Source of the DNA: an uncultured Bacteroidota bacterium
GTDB taxonomy: Bacteria > Bacteroidota > Bacteroidia > Flavobacteriales > Flavobacteriaceae
Reading direction: 5' to 3'
Assembly (NCBI GenBank): GCA_902595555.1
Contig: CACJQM010000002.1
Coordinates: 1-64,000, forward strand
DNA: 64,000 nt
Position numbers and translations under genes: made by a program. Below the pieces are notes generated by a model. That model did no database searches. It was not told the origin of the DNA and worked only from the letters and a program-made list of their open reading frames with translations. Shown here piece by piece: positions 37,449 through 45,210 of this stretch. Each line of letters opens with the position of its first letter. The first letter of the stretch is position 1.

Positions 37449-38126
37449 ATGATTAAAAGTTTTTTAAAAAGATACGGGCTGCTTATTGTTTTTTTTATTG
37501 TTTTTTCTGTTGTAGCTATTTCATCATTTAATTATGTGCAAACTCAAGAAAAAAAACTACCTATTTACAGTCCATCAATGGTTAGTGATGAATTAGTTGA
37601 AGAGGATTTGAGATATGTAAAAAAATATCATAGAATTAGTGATTTTTCTTTACTAAATCAAAACGGCAATAATGTGACTCAAGAGGATTATAAAAATAAA
37701 ATTTATGTAGCTGATTTTTTCTTTACTACCTGTCCTGACATATGTCCAATTATGACAGGAAACATGTTGTATCTACAGGAAAATCTAAAAGACACGAATG
37801 TTATGTTAGCTTCATTTTCAGTAACACCTAAAATTGATACTGTTGAAGTTTTAAAAGAGTATTCAACGCTTAAAGGTGTTGATGATTCTAGATGGAATTT
37901 AATGACCGGAGATAAAAAACAAATATATGATCTAGCTAGAAAGTCATATTTAGTTGCTAAAGCAATTCCGGATGGTAAAAATCACGGTATGATTCATACT
38001 GAAAACTTTGTTTTAGTTGATAGAGATAAAAGAATTAGAGGATATTACGATGGCACAAATATTGAGGATATGAATAAGCTATTGGACGATATACAAATAC
38101 TTATAAAATCATATGAAAATTCTTAA
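37449..38126 (+). CDS. SCO1/SenC family copper-binding thioredoxin-like protein
   Basis: This 225-aa protein has an N-terminal membrane anchor (about 10-27) and a thioredoxin-like domain with the copper site FFTTCPDICPIM (C95, C99) and His183 in HGMIHTENF. SCO proteins deliver copper to the CuA site of cytochrome c oxidase and maintain its thiols, in the periplasm. The stop lies just before the next gene's start, so the two are likely cotranscribed. Confidence 0.92.
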   Translation: MIKSFLKRYGLLIVFFIVFSVVAISSFNYVQTQEKKLPIYSPSMVSDELVEEDLRYVKKYHRISDFSLLNQNGNNVTQEDYKNKIYVADFFFTTCPDICPIMTGNMLYLQENLKDTNVMLASFSVTPKIDTVEVLKEYSTLKGVDDSRWNLMTGDKKQIYDLARKSYLVAKAIPDGKNHGMIHTENFVLVDRDKRIRGYYDGTNIEDMNKLLDDIQILIKSYENS

Positions 38127-38130
38127 TACT

Positions 38131-38736
38131 ATGAAAATCGAATTTGAAGAAATAAGAAAAAGTAAATATTTCAAGTATATAGTTGCATTCGGAATAATCA
38201 AGAAAGTAATTCTTTTGGTCATGTTTCTTGTTCCCTTACTCTCATTTAGTCAGGAGCTTGTAATTGGTGAAGAAAGAGTTGAACCGGGAATTGTTTTAAT
38301 TTTTGAGGGTGCAATAAAAGATGTAATTGAACCTAAATCAAATAACTTGAGTGTTGAAGAAACTAACGTTCATATTGAAGCTCGAGTGAATTGGGATTCT
38401 AATAATATCCCCGATGGAACACCTGCTGGCGGATTTATTCCTTATTTAAAAATAAGCTCTACAGTGCTTAATGAGAAAACTGGTCTTAAAACATTTATAG
38501 ATCTAACTCCTCACATTAACTTGATAGATAATTTTCATTATGCTAGAAATATTTCACTTCCTGGCGAAATAGATGATTTGTATACCGTTGAGTTTAAAAT
38601 TAACGCTCCTCATCAATTTGATTTAGCATTTCATAAAGATTGGATGGAAAAATTTGGTAAAGGTCTATTTAAAAATACGTCTTTCAAATATGAAAATGTA
38701 GATTTTGAGGAAATTGCAAAGGCTAATAGAGATTAG
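38131..38736 (+). CDS. P19/Tp34-like periplasmic iron/copper-binding protein
   Basis: From the ATG at 38131 (one at 38113 overlaps the SCO gene) the protein has 201 aa. A charged stretch of about 20 residues precedes the hydrophobic segment KKVILLVMFLVPLLSFSQ, so the signal is unusually long or the true start is the Met at about residue 31. The mature part has EPGIVLIFEGAIKDVIEP, VHIEARVNW, GGFIPYLKIS, FHYARNISLPG and LAFHKDW, which line up with the immunoglobulin-like P19/Tp34 iron transport proteins (metal His in HxEA, HY and FH). The family's Met ligand is not obvious. Placement after SCO suggests a copper- or iron-related role. Assignment is by pattern and moderately certain. Confidence 0.6.
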   Translation: MKIEFEEIRKSKYFKYIVAFGIIKKVILLVMFLVPLLSFSQELVIGEERVEPGIVLIFEGAIKDVIEPKSNNLSVEETNVHIEARVNWDSNNIPDGTPAGGFIPYLKISSTVLNEKTGLKTFIDLTPHINLIDNFHYARNISLPGEIDDLYTVEFKINAPHQFDLAFHKDWMEKFGKGLFKNTSFKYENVDFEEIAKANRD

Positions 38737-38771
38737 ATTTTTTACTACATTTATCTAAATCAAAAATTATT

Positions 38772-39611
38772 ATGAAAAAAATTCTATTTATACTGTGTAT
38801 AGTGTTTGTTGGGTGTGAAACTAATCAAAATAGGGATAACGCTACTTGGTCGTTTGACTCATCAACTGGTGATTACATAGAGTGGCAAAGCGAAAATGAT
38901 TTTGCCAATGAAATGACAAATGCTGGATTTGTTCATTTATATAATGTCGAAAGAGAAAAGGCAATGGTATATTTTGAGAAAGCTCTTGAATATGACCCAT
39001 CACTCTTTGGCCCTCATGTAGTTCTCGCTGGGCTTTCAGAAAATGGATCTGAAAAGCAAAATATGCATATTCAAAAAGCCAAAGAAAATGTTGCAGACAA
39101 CAATGAAACATCTAAAATTTTTGTATCACTTCTTGATTTAGAAAAAGGTGGAAATTGGCCTCTAGTCACACAAGGAGCTCACGATGTTTGGGCATCAATG
39201 AGAGAAATTGAACCTAAAGGAAAACTGATTCATTACTATTATGCTTTTACAATTCCGGGAATGGAAAATAAAATTAAGGAAATGGAAGGTTTACTTTCTG
39301 AACTTAGAGATGGAGTTGGAGAAAATGAATCATTGGCTGTAAGTGGTGATCATGATTTCATGATAGCTCCCATAATAAATACATTAGGTTATTTTTATTA
39401 TAATCTAGGTGATAAAGAAAAGGCAAAATCATTATTTGAGGAGTATATTGAATTATACCCAAATGGTTACAACTCTTACGATTCAATGGGGGAATTTTAC
39501 TACAATGAAGGCGATATGGAAAATGCTATGAAATTTTATTCAAAAGCGAAGGAAATGTATCCTAGTGCAGTTTCTGCCAATACAATGATTGGTGAAATTA
39601 GTAAATCATAA
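38772..39611 (+). CDS. Tetratricopeptide-repeat lipoprotein
   Basis: This 279-aa protein has a lipoprotein signal (VFVGCETN, Cys15). TPR-like helix pairs are visible at about 47-85 (VEREKAMVYFEKALEYDPS) and about 205-270 (LGDKEKAKSLFEEYIELYP, EGDMENAMKFYSKAKEMYP). TPRs bind peptides or partner proteins; the role is unknown. It lies 35 bp after the P19-like gene and converges on the RidA lipoprotein gene. Confidence 0.85.
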   Translation: MKKILFILCIVFVGCETNQNRDNATWSFDSSTGDYIEWQSENDFANEMTNAGFVHLYNVEREKAMVYFEKALEYDPSLFGPHVVLAGLSENGSEKQNMHIQKAKENVADNNETSKIFVSLLDLEKGGNWPLVTQGAHDVWASMREIEPKGKLIHYYYAFTIPGMENKIKEMEGLLSELRDGVGENESLAVSGDHDFMIAPIINTLGYFYYNLGDKEKAKSLFEEYIELYPNGYNSYDSMGEFYYNEGDMENAMKFYSKAKEMYPSAVSANTMIGEISKS

Positions 39612-39638
39612 ATCAAATTACTCAATTTAAAATTCCTA

Positions 39639-39687
39639 ACGGTAGAATGGATAAATAACGTAAATCGTTATTTATTCCATTGCCGTG
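39639..39687. terminator. Long hairpin between convergent genes
   Basis: The arms AATGGATAAATAACG (39646-39660) and CGTTATTTATTCCATT (39666-39681) pair with one bulged T around a TAAAT loop, and ACGG (about 39639) can extend the stem with CCGT after a small internal loop. It lacks a pure T-tract, but its place between convergent stop codons suggests a bidirectional terminator or transcript-stabilising hairpin. Confidence 0.5.
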
Positions 39688-39692
39688 GGTGG

Positions 39693-40241
39693 CTAGTCCA
39701 TTACCTCTAAAATCATATCAATTTCAACTGCAATATTTGATGGAAGTGAGCCCATGCCTACAGCAGCACGAGTGTGCTTTCCTATATCACCAAAAACCTC
39801 AACAATTAAGTCGGAACAACCATTAACAACTTTAGGATGATCAGTAAAATTTGGAGCTGCATTAACCATTCCTGTTACTTTAAGAACTCTTTTAACTTTC
39901 TTTAAATCTCCTACTGAAGCTTTTACGGTAGAAATTAAATTTATAGCTGTAATTCTTGCAGCCTCATAGCCTTGTTCAATTGTTAAATCATAACCTAATT
40001 TACCTTTGATATAATTACCATCATTTTTTAGTGGACCCTTCCCTGATATAAATAATAGATTTCCAGACCTTACACTATTTACATAGTTAGCAACGGGGCT
40101 AGATGGGGTTGATAGTTCAATTCCTAATTCTTTTAGTTTTGATTCTGGATCATAATTAGAATCTGTTTGAGTCTCTACAGGCTCACATGCAACCATTATT
40201 AATGAAAGTAGGAATATGTATATAATTTTATTTGTTTTCAT
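39693..40241 (-). CDS. RidA-family (YjgF/UK114-like) lipoprotein
   Basis: This 182-aa protein has a lipoprotein signal (LIMVACEP, Cys19), which is unusual for RidA proteins. The domain (about 35-182) belongs to the longer YjgF-like subgroup: ANYVNSVRSGNLLFISGKGP, QGYEAARITAIN, and the active-site-like Arg158 (KHTRAAVGM) and Glu173 (AVEIDMI). RidA proteins hydrolyse reactive enamines and imines, the products of PLP-dependent dehydratases, to 2-oxo acids. It is the last gene of a seven-gene operon, 1 bp after the SelA-like PLP gene. Confidence 0.88.
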   Translation of the reverse strand: MKTNKIIYIFLLSLIMVACEPVETQTDSNYDPESKLKELGIELSTPSSPVANYVNSVRSGNLLFISGKGPLKNDGNYIKGKLGYDLTIEQGYEAARITAINLISTVKASVGDLKKVKRVLKVTGMVNAAPNFTDHPKVVNGCSDLIVEVFGDIGKHTRAAVGMGSLPSNIAVEIDMILEVMD

Positions 40242-40242
40242 T

Positions 40243-41469
40243 TTACGAATTTTTTGAATTTTCTAATATGGATTTTATTTTTTGTGAAACAATAGTTTCT
40301 TGACCTGGAACCATCATCCAAGTTGTTATTCCAACGCTGTTTTTATCTCCCACTGTCTGAATAGAAGGATCCCCATCTCTGAGTTGCTTTCTTAACTGAT
40401 CAGGTGAAATTTTAAGTTTATTTTGATCCCATTTAATTCTAAGTGTGGGTACACAATTTGCATATGCTGGAACAGAAATTTTTGTCTCTACATCACCGAC
40501 TGACTTTGCCGCATCAGCAATCATATTAATTTGATCTTCCCAAACTTTCCACTCGGCATCATGATCCCTGCTTAAATAAAGTTCAAGTGCGGCGAGCATT
40601 CCAAGGACTTCCTCTTTATTAACTTTCATTCCTCTTCCTATTGTTTCGCCTCTGGGCGGTGTGTGTAATCTTGCAGCTTCAATATACTCTCTCTTACCAA
40701 GTAATAAACCTGCACTTTGCGGTCCTCTCAATCCCTTACCACCTGAAAATGCAACCATATCAAATCCCATTTTAGTAAATCTGAACAAATTTTCAACTGG
40801 TGGGATATCTGCAGCACAATCAATAAAAGTTGGAATTTTATGCTTCTTTCCTAATGCTACAAATTCTTTCCATTTAATTTCACCTCGACCTGTATTAGCA
40901 TTTAGAAACCATAACATAGCTGTTTTTCTATTTATTGATTTTTCAAGCTCCTTAGCAGTTTTAACTTTTACAAGTTTTGCTCCAACATTTGTTAGTGCTT
41001 GTGCATAACCTATAGTGTGGCTTTCTTGTAAAATTACCTCGTTTTTCATACCCTTAGTATTGGGTAATTGTTTAACTTTTTGTTGATCTTTTCCGCACAT
41101 AACTCCAGCCATTGCAATACTCATAGCTCCAAAGCATCCAGAGGATACTGTGGCGTATTCACAATCTAATAAGTCTGCTATTCTCTCTCCGACCTTGTCC
41201 TGTAACTCATCCAAATTAACATATTGTAATGCACCATAGTTAATTGCTTCAATTACTTCTTTAGGCATTAAAGAACCTGTCATTGAAGTATAAGTTCCAG
41301 CTGCATTAATGAATGTTCTAACTCCTAATTCTTTGAAGTAATCGCGAGAAAAATTAGTTGTTAAATTATTTACAACACTGCTTGATGCCGTCAGCTTTTC
41401 TGGTGACAAAAGAGCTCCGATGAAAGGAACAGATACTAATGATTTGATTGCTTTTCTTCTAGATGGCAT
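40243..41469 (-). CDS. SelA-like PLP-dependent lyase with Tat-like signal
   Basis: This 408-aa protein is of the SelA-related fold-type I family (L-seryl-tRNA selenium transferase-like, including D-glucosaminate-6-phosphate ammonia-lyase). Seen: INAAGTYTSMTGSLMP, SSGCFGAMS (phosphate binding), TFIDCAAD (Asp217, pyridine N) and AFSGGKGLRGPQ with PLP Lys245. The N-terminus MPSRRKAIKSLVSVPFIG has the form S-R-R-x-x-x-K plus a hydrophobic stretch, so it appears exported folded and PLP-loaded by Tat. No selB, selC or selD is near, so it is not for selenocysteine. Known relatives remove ammonia from 2-amino-sugar acids; the neighbouring RidA genes (imine hydrolysis) and deacetylase fit this. Confidence 0.85.
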   Translation of the reverse strand: MPSRRKAIKSLVSVPFIGALLSPEKLTASSSVVNNLTTNFSRDYFKELGVRTFINAAGTYTSMTGSLMPKEVIEAINYGALQYVNLDELQDKVGERIADLLDCEYATVSSGCFGAMSIAMAGVMCGKDQQKVKQLPNTKGMKNEVILQESHTIGYAQALTNVGAKLVKVKTAKELEKSINRKTAMLWFLNANTGRGEIKWKEFVALGKKHKIPTFIDCAADIPPVENLFRFTKMGFDMVAFSGGKGLRGPQSAGLLLGKREYIEAARLHTPPRGETIGRGMKVNKEEVLGMLAALELYLSRDHDAEWKVWEDQINMIADAAKSVGDVETKISVPAYANCVPTLRIKWDQNKLKISPDQLRKQLRDGDPSIQTVGDKNSVGITTWMMVPGQETIVSQKIKSILENSKNS

Positions 41470-41479
41470 AACTTTAATT

Positions 41480-41941
41480 TTAATCTAATGCTGCAATACA
41501 GTCAATTTCAACTAATGAATTTCCTGGAACTCCACCATATGTTGCGACTGTTGTTCTAACCGGTGGATTAGGTCCAAACCTACCGCGGTAAACTTCGTTC
41601 ATAGCTTTATAGTCAGCTAAGTCGGCTAAATAAACATTTACTTTTAACACTTTTTCCATTGAGGAACCATTCTTTTCAAGCGCTTTTTGAATTTCCTTCA
41701 ACACATGATCAGTATGTGCTTTAATATCACCATCAAAATGAGCTCCCTTTCCAGCAATATATAAAGTGTTTCCATGTTTTACTGCACCAGAAAAAAGAGG
41801 ATGTTGTTGACTTTTAACAATCTCTCCAACAATTTTCTTTTTTGGTTTTTCACCAGCTTTAATACTAGAGAATCCAAAAATACCTGCTATTCCGATTCCT
41901 AATTTTTTTAATGCTGATCTTCTTTTATTTACTTTTTCCAT
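41480..41941 (-). CDS. RidA-family imine deaminase-like protein with Tat-like signal
   Basis: This 153-aa protein carries an N-terminal KRRSALKKLGIGIAGIFGF, matching a twin-arginine signal (RRxxLK). The RidA domain (about 40-153) has the active-site Arg129 (NPPVRTTVAT) and Glu145 (LVEIDCIA). It should hydrolyse enamine/imine intermediates. It lies 10 bp upstream of the SelA-like gene, so the two probably act in sequence outside the cytoplasm. It is distinct in subgroup from the lipoprotein RidA, making two RidA paralogues in one operon. Confidence 0.88.
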   Translation of the reverse strand: MEKVNKRRSALKKLGIGIAGIFGFSSIKAGEKPKKKIVGEIVKSQQHPLFSGAVKHGNTLYIAGKGAHFDGDIKAHTDHVLKEIQKALEKNGSSMEKVLKVNVYLADLADYKAMNEVYRGRFGPNPPVRTTVATYGGVPGNSLVEIDCIAALD

Positions 41942-41952
41942 AACTTAATTTT

Positions 41953-42882
41953 TTACCACATTCTTTTTTTAATTAATTCTTTTATTTGCTCTTTTGGAAC
42001 AGGTAATTCATCAATCTTATCCCTAATCCATTTTGAAAAATCTTTTTCAATTTCATCAGACCATTTATTGTCAATTTGACCTGGATTATAAACACCCTCT
42101 TTTAATCTCGTAATTCCAAATAAATCTCTTAATCTAACAACCTCTGAAGTTATTACCACTTGTTCTGCTAGATGTGATGGGATAAATATTACTCCTTCTT
42201 TTTTTGCTAGAACTACATCTCCAGGCATAACTGTTGCTGCTCCAATTCTTATCGGATAATTAATACTTAGTAGCATAACTTCTGTTAAAAAAGAAGGATG
42301 CCAACCCCTAACAAAAGCATTAAACCCATCAATCTCAGAAAGGCCTTCTAAATCTCTACTTGATGCATTAAATACAACCCCAGTCTTTGATTTTGCATAA
42401 ATAGAATTACCAAGATTATCACCAATCAATGTTCCATCTACAATTTTCCCAAAACCATCTGCAACATAAACATCGTATTCAACCAATCGGTCTATAGGCC
42501 AAGAATTTGTGTTACCAATTTCACCATTTTTTAAGCCCTCATTTTTTATGTGATCAGAAACATCTGGTCTATTAGGCATATACTGAACAGTGAGTGCCCT
42601 TCCAACAAATGGTACGTCATCATGTAGAGGTTCCCATCCACCTTCAAACTGATTATGATATCCTTCATTTCTTAGTACACCCCAAGCTTCCTCAATTGTA
42701 ACACTTTTCATTCTCTCAAGAACATTAGTGGATACTTTTGGTCTTCCGTCATCAAACCTTTCACCATCCCAATTACTTGTCAAAGATTTCATTTGCTCAA
42801 CACTTAATCCTTGTGAAAAAGAAAAACTAAGAGTTAAACAAAATATTAGGTTTAATAGATTATTAATTTTTAAATTTTTCAT
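41953..42882 (-). CDS. RraA-family aldolase-like protein, secreted
   Basis: From the ATG at 42882 the protein has 309 aa; an upstream Met (42924) lies inside the symporter gene. A Sec signal (about 1-24, ending SFSFSQG) precedes the RraA/HMG-aldolase domain: GDNLGN (about 154-159) and NASSRDLEGL with Arg176 and Asp177, the residues that bind the metal and 2-oxo acid in class II pyruvate aldolases of this family. This points to a 4-hydroxy-2-oxo acid aldolase or decarboxylase rather than an RNase E inhibitor. Extra helices at N- and C-terminus make it longer than E. coli RraA (about 160 aa). A signal peptide on this family is unusual. Confidence 0.85.
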   Translation of the reverse strand: MKNLKINNLLNLIFCLTLSFSFSQGLSVEQMKSLTSNWDGERFDDGRPKVSTNVLERMKSVTIEEAWGVLRNEGYHNQFEGGWEPLHDDVPFVGRALTVQYMPNRPDVSDHIKNEGLKNGEIGNTNSWPIDRLVEYDVYVADGFGKIVDGTLIGDNLGNSIYAKSKTGVVFNASSRDLEGLSEIDGFNAFVRGWHPSFLTEVMLLSINYPIRIGAATVMPGDVVLAKKEGVIFIPSHLAEQVVITSEVVRLRDLFGITRLKEGVYNPGQIDNKWSDEIEKDFSKWIRDKIDELPVPKEQIKELIKKRMW

Positions 42883-42886
42883 CTTA

Positions 42887-43963
42887 TTATTTTTTTGGTT
42901 CTTTATCTCTCCACCATGTTGCAAGTGATGATCCAGATATATTCATCCAAGGTCCAAATATTGCTGGAGCAAGTCCTACAGTTGATATTTTACCCATCTC
43001 CAGCGCTATTCCAGTAGCTAATCCTCCGTTTTGCATTCCGACTTCAAAAGCTATTGTTCTACAATCTTGCTCACTCATTCCAAATATCCTACATCCCCAG
43101 TAACCAAATACATATCCAAGTAAGTTATGAATTATTGCCGCAAGAATCAATAGTAAACCAATTGAGAGTAAATCATCACGACCTGCAGCAGTAATAATCA
43201 TAATTATAAATCCAATCCCAGCCATAGAAATTATAGGCATTGCCTTATCCAACCACTTTGCTTTTCCATGAAAAAAATAATTGAAAATCAAACCTAGTAA
43301 AACAGGAACAATTACAATTTTAAATATGCTAGTCATCATAGCTAGAAAATCAATTGGCACAAAAGAACCAGCCAATGTTTTCATTAAAAATGGAGTCATT
43401 ATTGGTGCTAATAATGTTGCAACTGCAGTAAGCGTAACTGATAGAGCAATATTTGCTTTTGCAAGGTATGCCATAACATTAGATGCTAATCCACTTGGTG
43501 ATGATCCTATTAAAATTATGCCAGCAGCAATTTCCAATGGAAAATTAAATAATGATGCTAATGAGAATCCAAGAATTGGCATAATTGTAAACTGACAAAC
43601 TAATCCAATTAAAACACCTTTGGGCATTTTGATAACACCATAGAAATCTTTAAAACTCATAGCTGTACCCATTCCAAACATGATAATTTGAAGTAATGGA
43701 ACAATTAATGTTTTGAATTCAAAACCATTATTTTCAATAAAATATTCAGGATAATACATTGACATAGCAACAGCTGCGAATATCAAAACTGTAAATGTAA
43801 AACCTTTATATTTTTTTGTTCTATTAATTCCTAATGCTAAAAAAAGTAAAAAGAATATTGTACTAGGACCTGTTTGTTCAGGATTCCCTGAAAACAACAT
43901 ATATAATGTAATAGCAAGTGAAATAATTGAGATTGAGAAAAATATCTTATTTAAAATTTTCAT
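42887..43963 (-). CDS. BASS/SBF-family sodium symporter (bile-acid:Na+ type)
   Basis: From the ATG at 43963 the protein has 358 aa and 9-10 membrane helices; an upstream TTG at 43978 is inside the previous gene. The domain shows GVLIGLVCQFTIMPILGFSL, GSSPSGLASNVMAYLAKANI and AFEVGMQNGGLATGIAL, the sodium-binding and crossover motifs of the BASS family. Members carry bile acids, pyruvate, pantothenate and other carboxylates with Na+. In this operon it likely imports an organic acid made or processed outside the inner membrane. Confidence 0.9.
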   Translation of the reverse strand: MKILNKIFFSISIISLAITLYMLFSGNPEQTGPSTIFFLLFLALGINRTKKYKGFTFTVLIFAAVAMSMYYPEYFIENNGFEFKTLIVPLLQIIMFGMGTAMSFKDFYGVIKMPKGVLIGLVCQFTIMPILGFSLASLFNFPLEIAAGIILIGSSPSGLASNVMAYLAKANIALSVTLTAVATLLAPIMTPFLMKTLAGSFVPIDFLAMMTSIFKIVIVPVLLGLIFNYFFHGKAKWLDKAMPIISMAGIGFIIMIITAAGRDDLLSIGLLLILAAIIHNLLGYVFGYWGCRIFGMSEQDCRTIAFEVGMQNGGLATGIALEMGKISTVGLAPAIFGPWMNISGSSLATWWRDKEPKK

Positions 43964-43965
43964 AA

Positions 43966-45210
43966 TTATTCGTTCCAAAATTTATTTGAGATACCATTTA
44001 GATCATAAACAATTTGGCCATCTTTAATTGTTAGCTCACACTCAAGTTTTTTATCACCTTTTATTTTTTTGTCTTTAGTATCTACAAAGCCAAATTGACC
44101 AGTTCTTAAGTTTAAAATAACTAGGTCTGCGACAGAACCTACACTTAAATTTCCTAAATCATTTCTTTTAATAACCTTGGCTGCATCCCAGGTTGTCGCA
44201 GTTACAACCTCACTTAAATCTAAACCTATATTTAAAAACTTGGACATAACATTAAGTAAATCTTTCATTCCTCTATTCATACTTCCTGTATGAAGATCAG
44301 TACTTATAGTGTTTGGCTTTAATCCCTGATCTATAGCTGGGATTGCTTGAGAAAAAGCAAAACTACCACCACCATGACCAACATCAAAAATAATCCCTCT
44401 TTCTTGAGCTTTTTTAACAAAGGGGAAAAGCTTATTATTTCCATCAACTATTGACATTCTTCCTAAAACATTAGCATATGTGTGGGTAAAAATATCTCCA
44501 GGTCTGAGTTTATTAAGAAGCAAACTATCTAAAGGCATTAAAGGCTTACTTCCACCAAAATCAATCATGACAGGGACATCTGAAATTTCTCCCGCTTTAA
44601 CTACTCTATCTACTGGTAGCCAGTTGTAACCATTAAAATGAGCCAATTTTATACCGACAATTTCATTCGGGTATTTTTTTACAATTTCAGCTGTCAACTC
44701 TGCATTCATGTCGTCAATATTCTGTTCAACTGCTCCACCCTGCATACCAAAACCAACAATATTGAGAAATGATAATACTCTTGTTTGTGATCTGTCAATT
44801 ACCTGATTTTTGAAAACTTCAAAATTTCTCCAGCCTGCTCCACCAACATCAACTATAGTTGTAATTCCAGACCTAAAAGAAAAACCATCAGGTGGGAGTG
44901 CTGAAAAACTATTACTTAAATACCTATTAGGAATTGTACCATGAAAGTTGTGACTATGTATATCAATTAATCCAGGTACAACTATAAGACCAGAAGCATC
45001 AATAACTCTTTTAGCATTTTTTGCATTTATTTTTTTGTCAACTGAAACAATTTTATTTTTTGAAATAGCAATATCATAGACATCATCAATTTTATTTTTT
45101 ACATCAATTACATGTCCATTTTGAATGAGTATGTCATAATCTTGGGATGAAATTGAAAAACAAAAAAGAAGAAAAAAAACTGATGTTTTTATGAATTTGA
45201 TTTTACTCAT
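43966..45210 (-). CDS. COG3964-type amidohydrolase/deacetylase, secreted
   Basis: This 414-aa protein has a Sec signal (about 1-22, ending SISSQ). The amidohydrolase barrel has HSH (H85, H87 in DIHSHNFHG), a likely carboxylated Lys188 (GIKLAHFNG), His242 (FTHTYAN), His278 (VGHGGGS) and Asp304 (STDLHTGS), a complete binuclear site. The sequence is of the EF0837/AHA_3915 group (COG3964), members of which deacetylate N-acetyl-D-amino acids and related acetyl esters and which are often encoded with SelA-like lyases. The start overlaps the quinoprotein gene by 8 bp. Confidence 0.85.
   Translation of the reverse strand: MSKIKFIKTSVFFLLFCFSISSQDYDILIQNGHVIDVKNKIDDVYDIAISKNKIVSVDKKINAKNAKRVIDASGLIVVPGLIDIHSHNFHGTIPNRYLSNSFSALPPDGFSFRSGITTIVDVGGAGWRNFEVFKNQVIDRSQTRVLSFLNIVGFGMQGGAVEQNIDDMNAELTAEIVKKYPNEIVGIKLAHFNGYNWLPVDRVVKAGEISDVPVMIDFGGSKPLMPLDSLLLNKLRPGDIFTHTYANVLGRMSIVDGNNKLFPFVKKAQERGIIFDVGHGGGSFAFSQAIPAIDQGLKPNTISTDLHTGSMNRGMKDLLNVMSKFLNIGLDLSEVVTATTWDAAKVIKRNDLGNLSVGSVADLVILNLRTGQFGFVDTKDKKIKGDKKLECELTIKDGQIVYDLNGISNKFWNE

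Noticed and set aside
40243-41469. SelA (selenocysteine synthase)
   Set aside because: Tat-like signal, no selB/selC/selD nearby and a catabolic neighbourhood point to the SelA-like lyase group instead.
42883-42924. Longer N-terminus for the RraA-family protein starting at 42924
   Set aside because: It would lie inside the BASS gene and put 14 charged residues before a clean signal peptide; the ATG at 42882 is 4 bp after the BASS stop and fits better.
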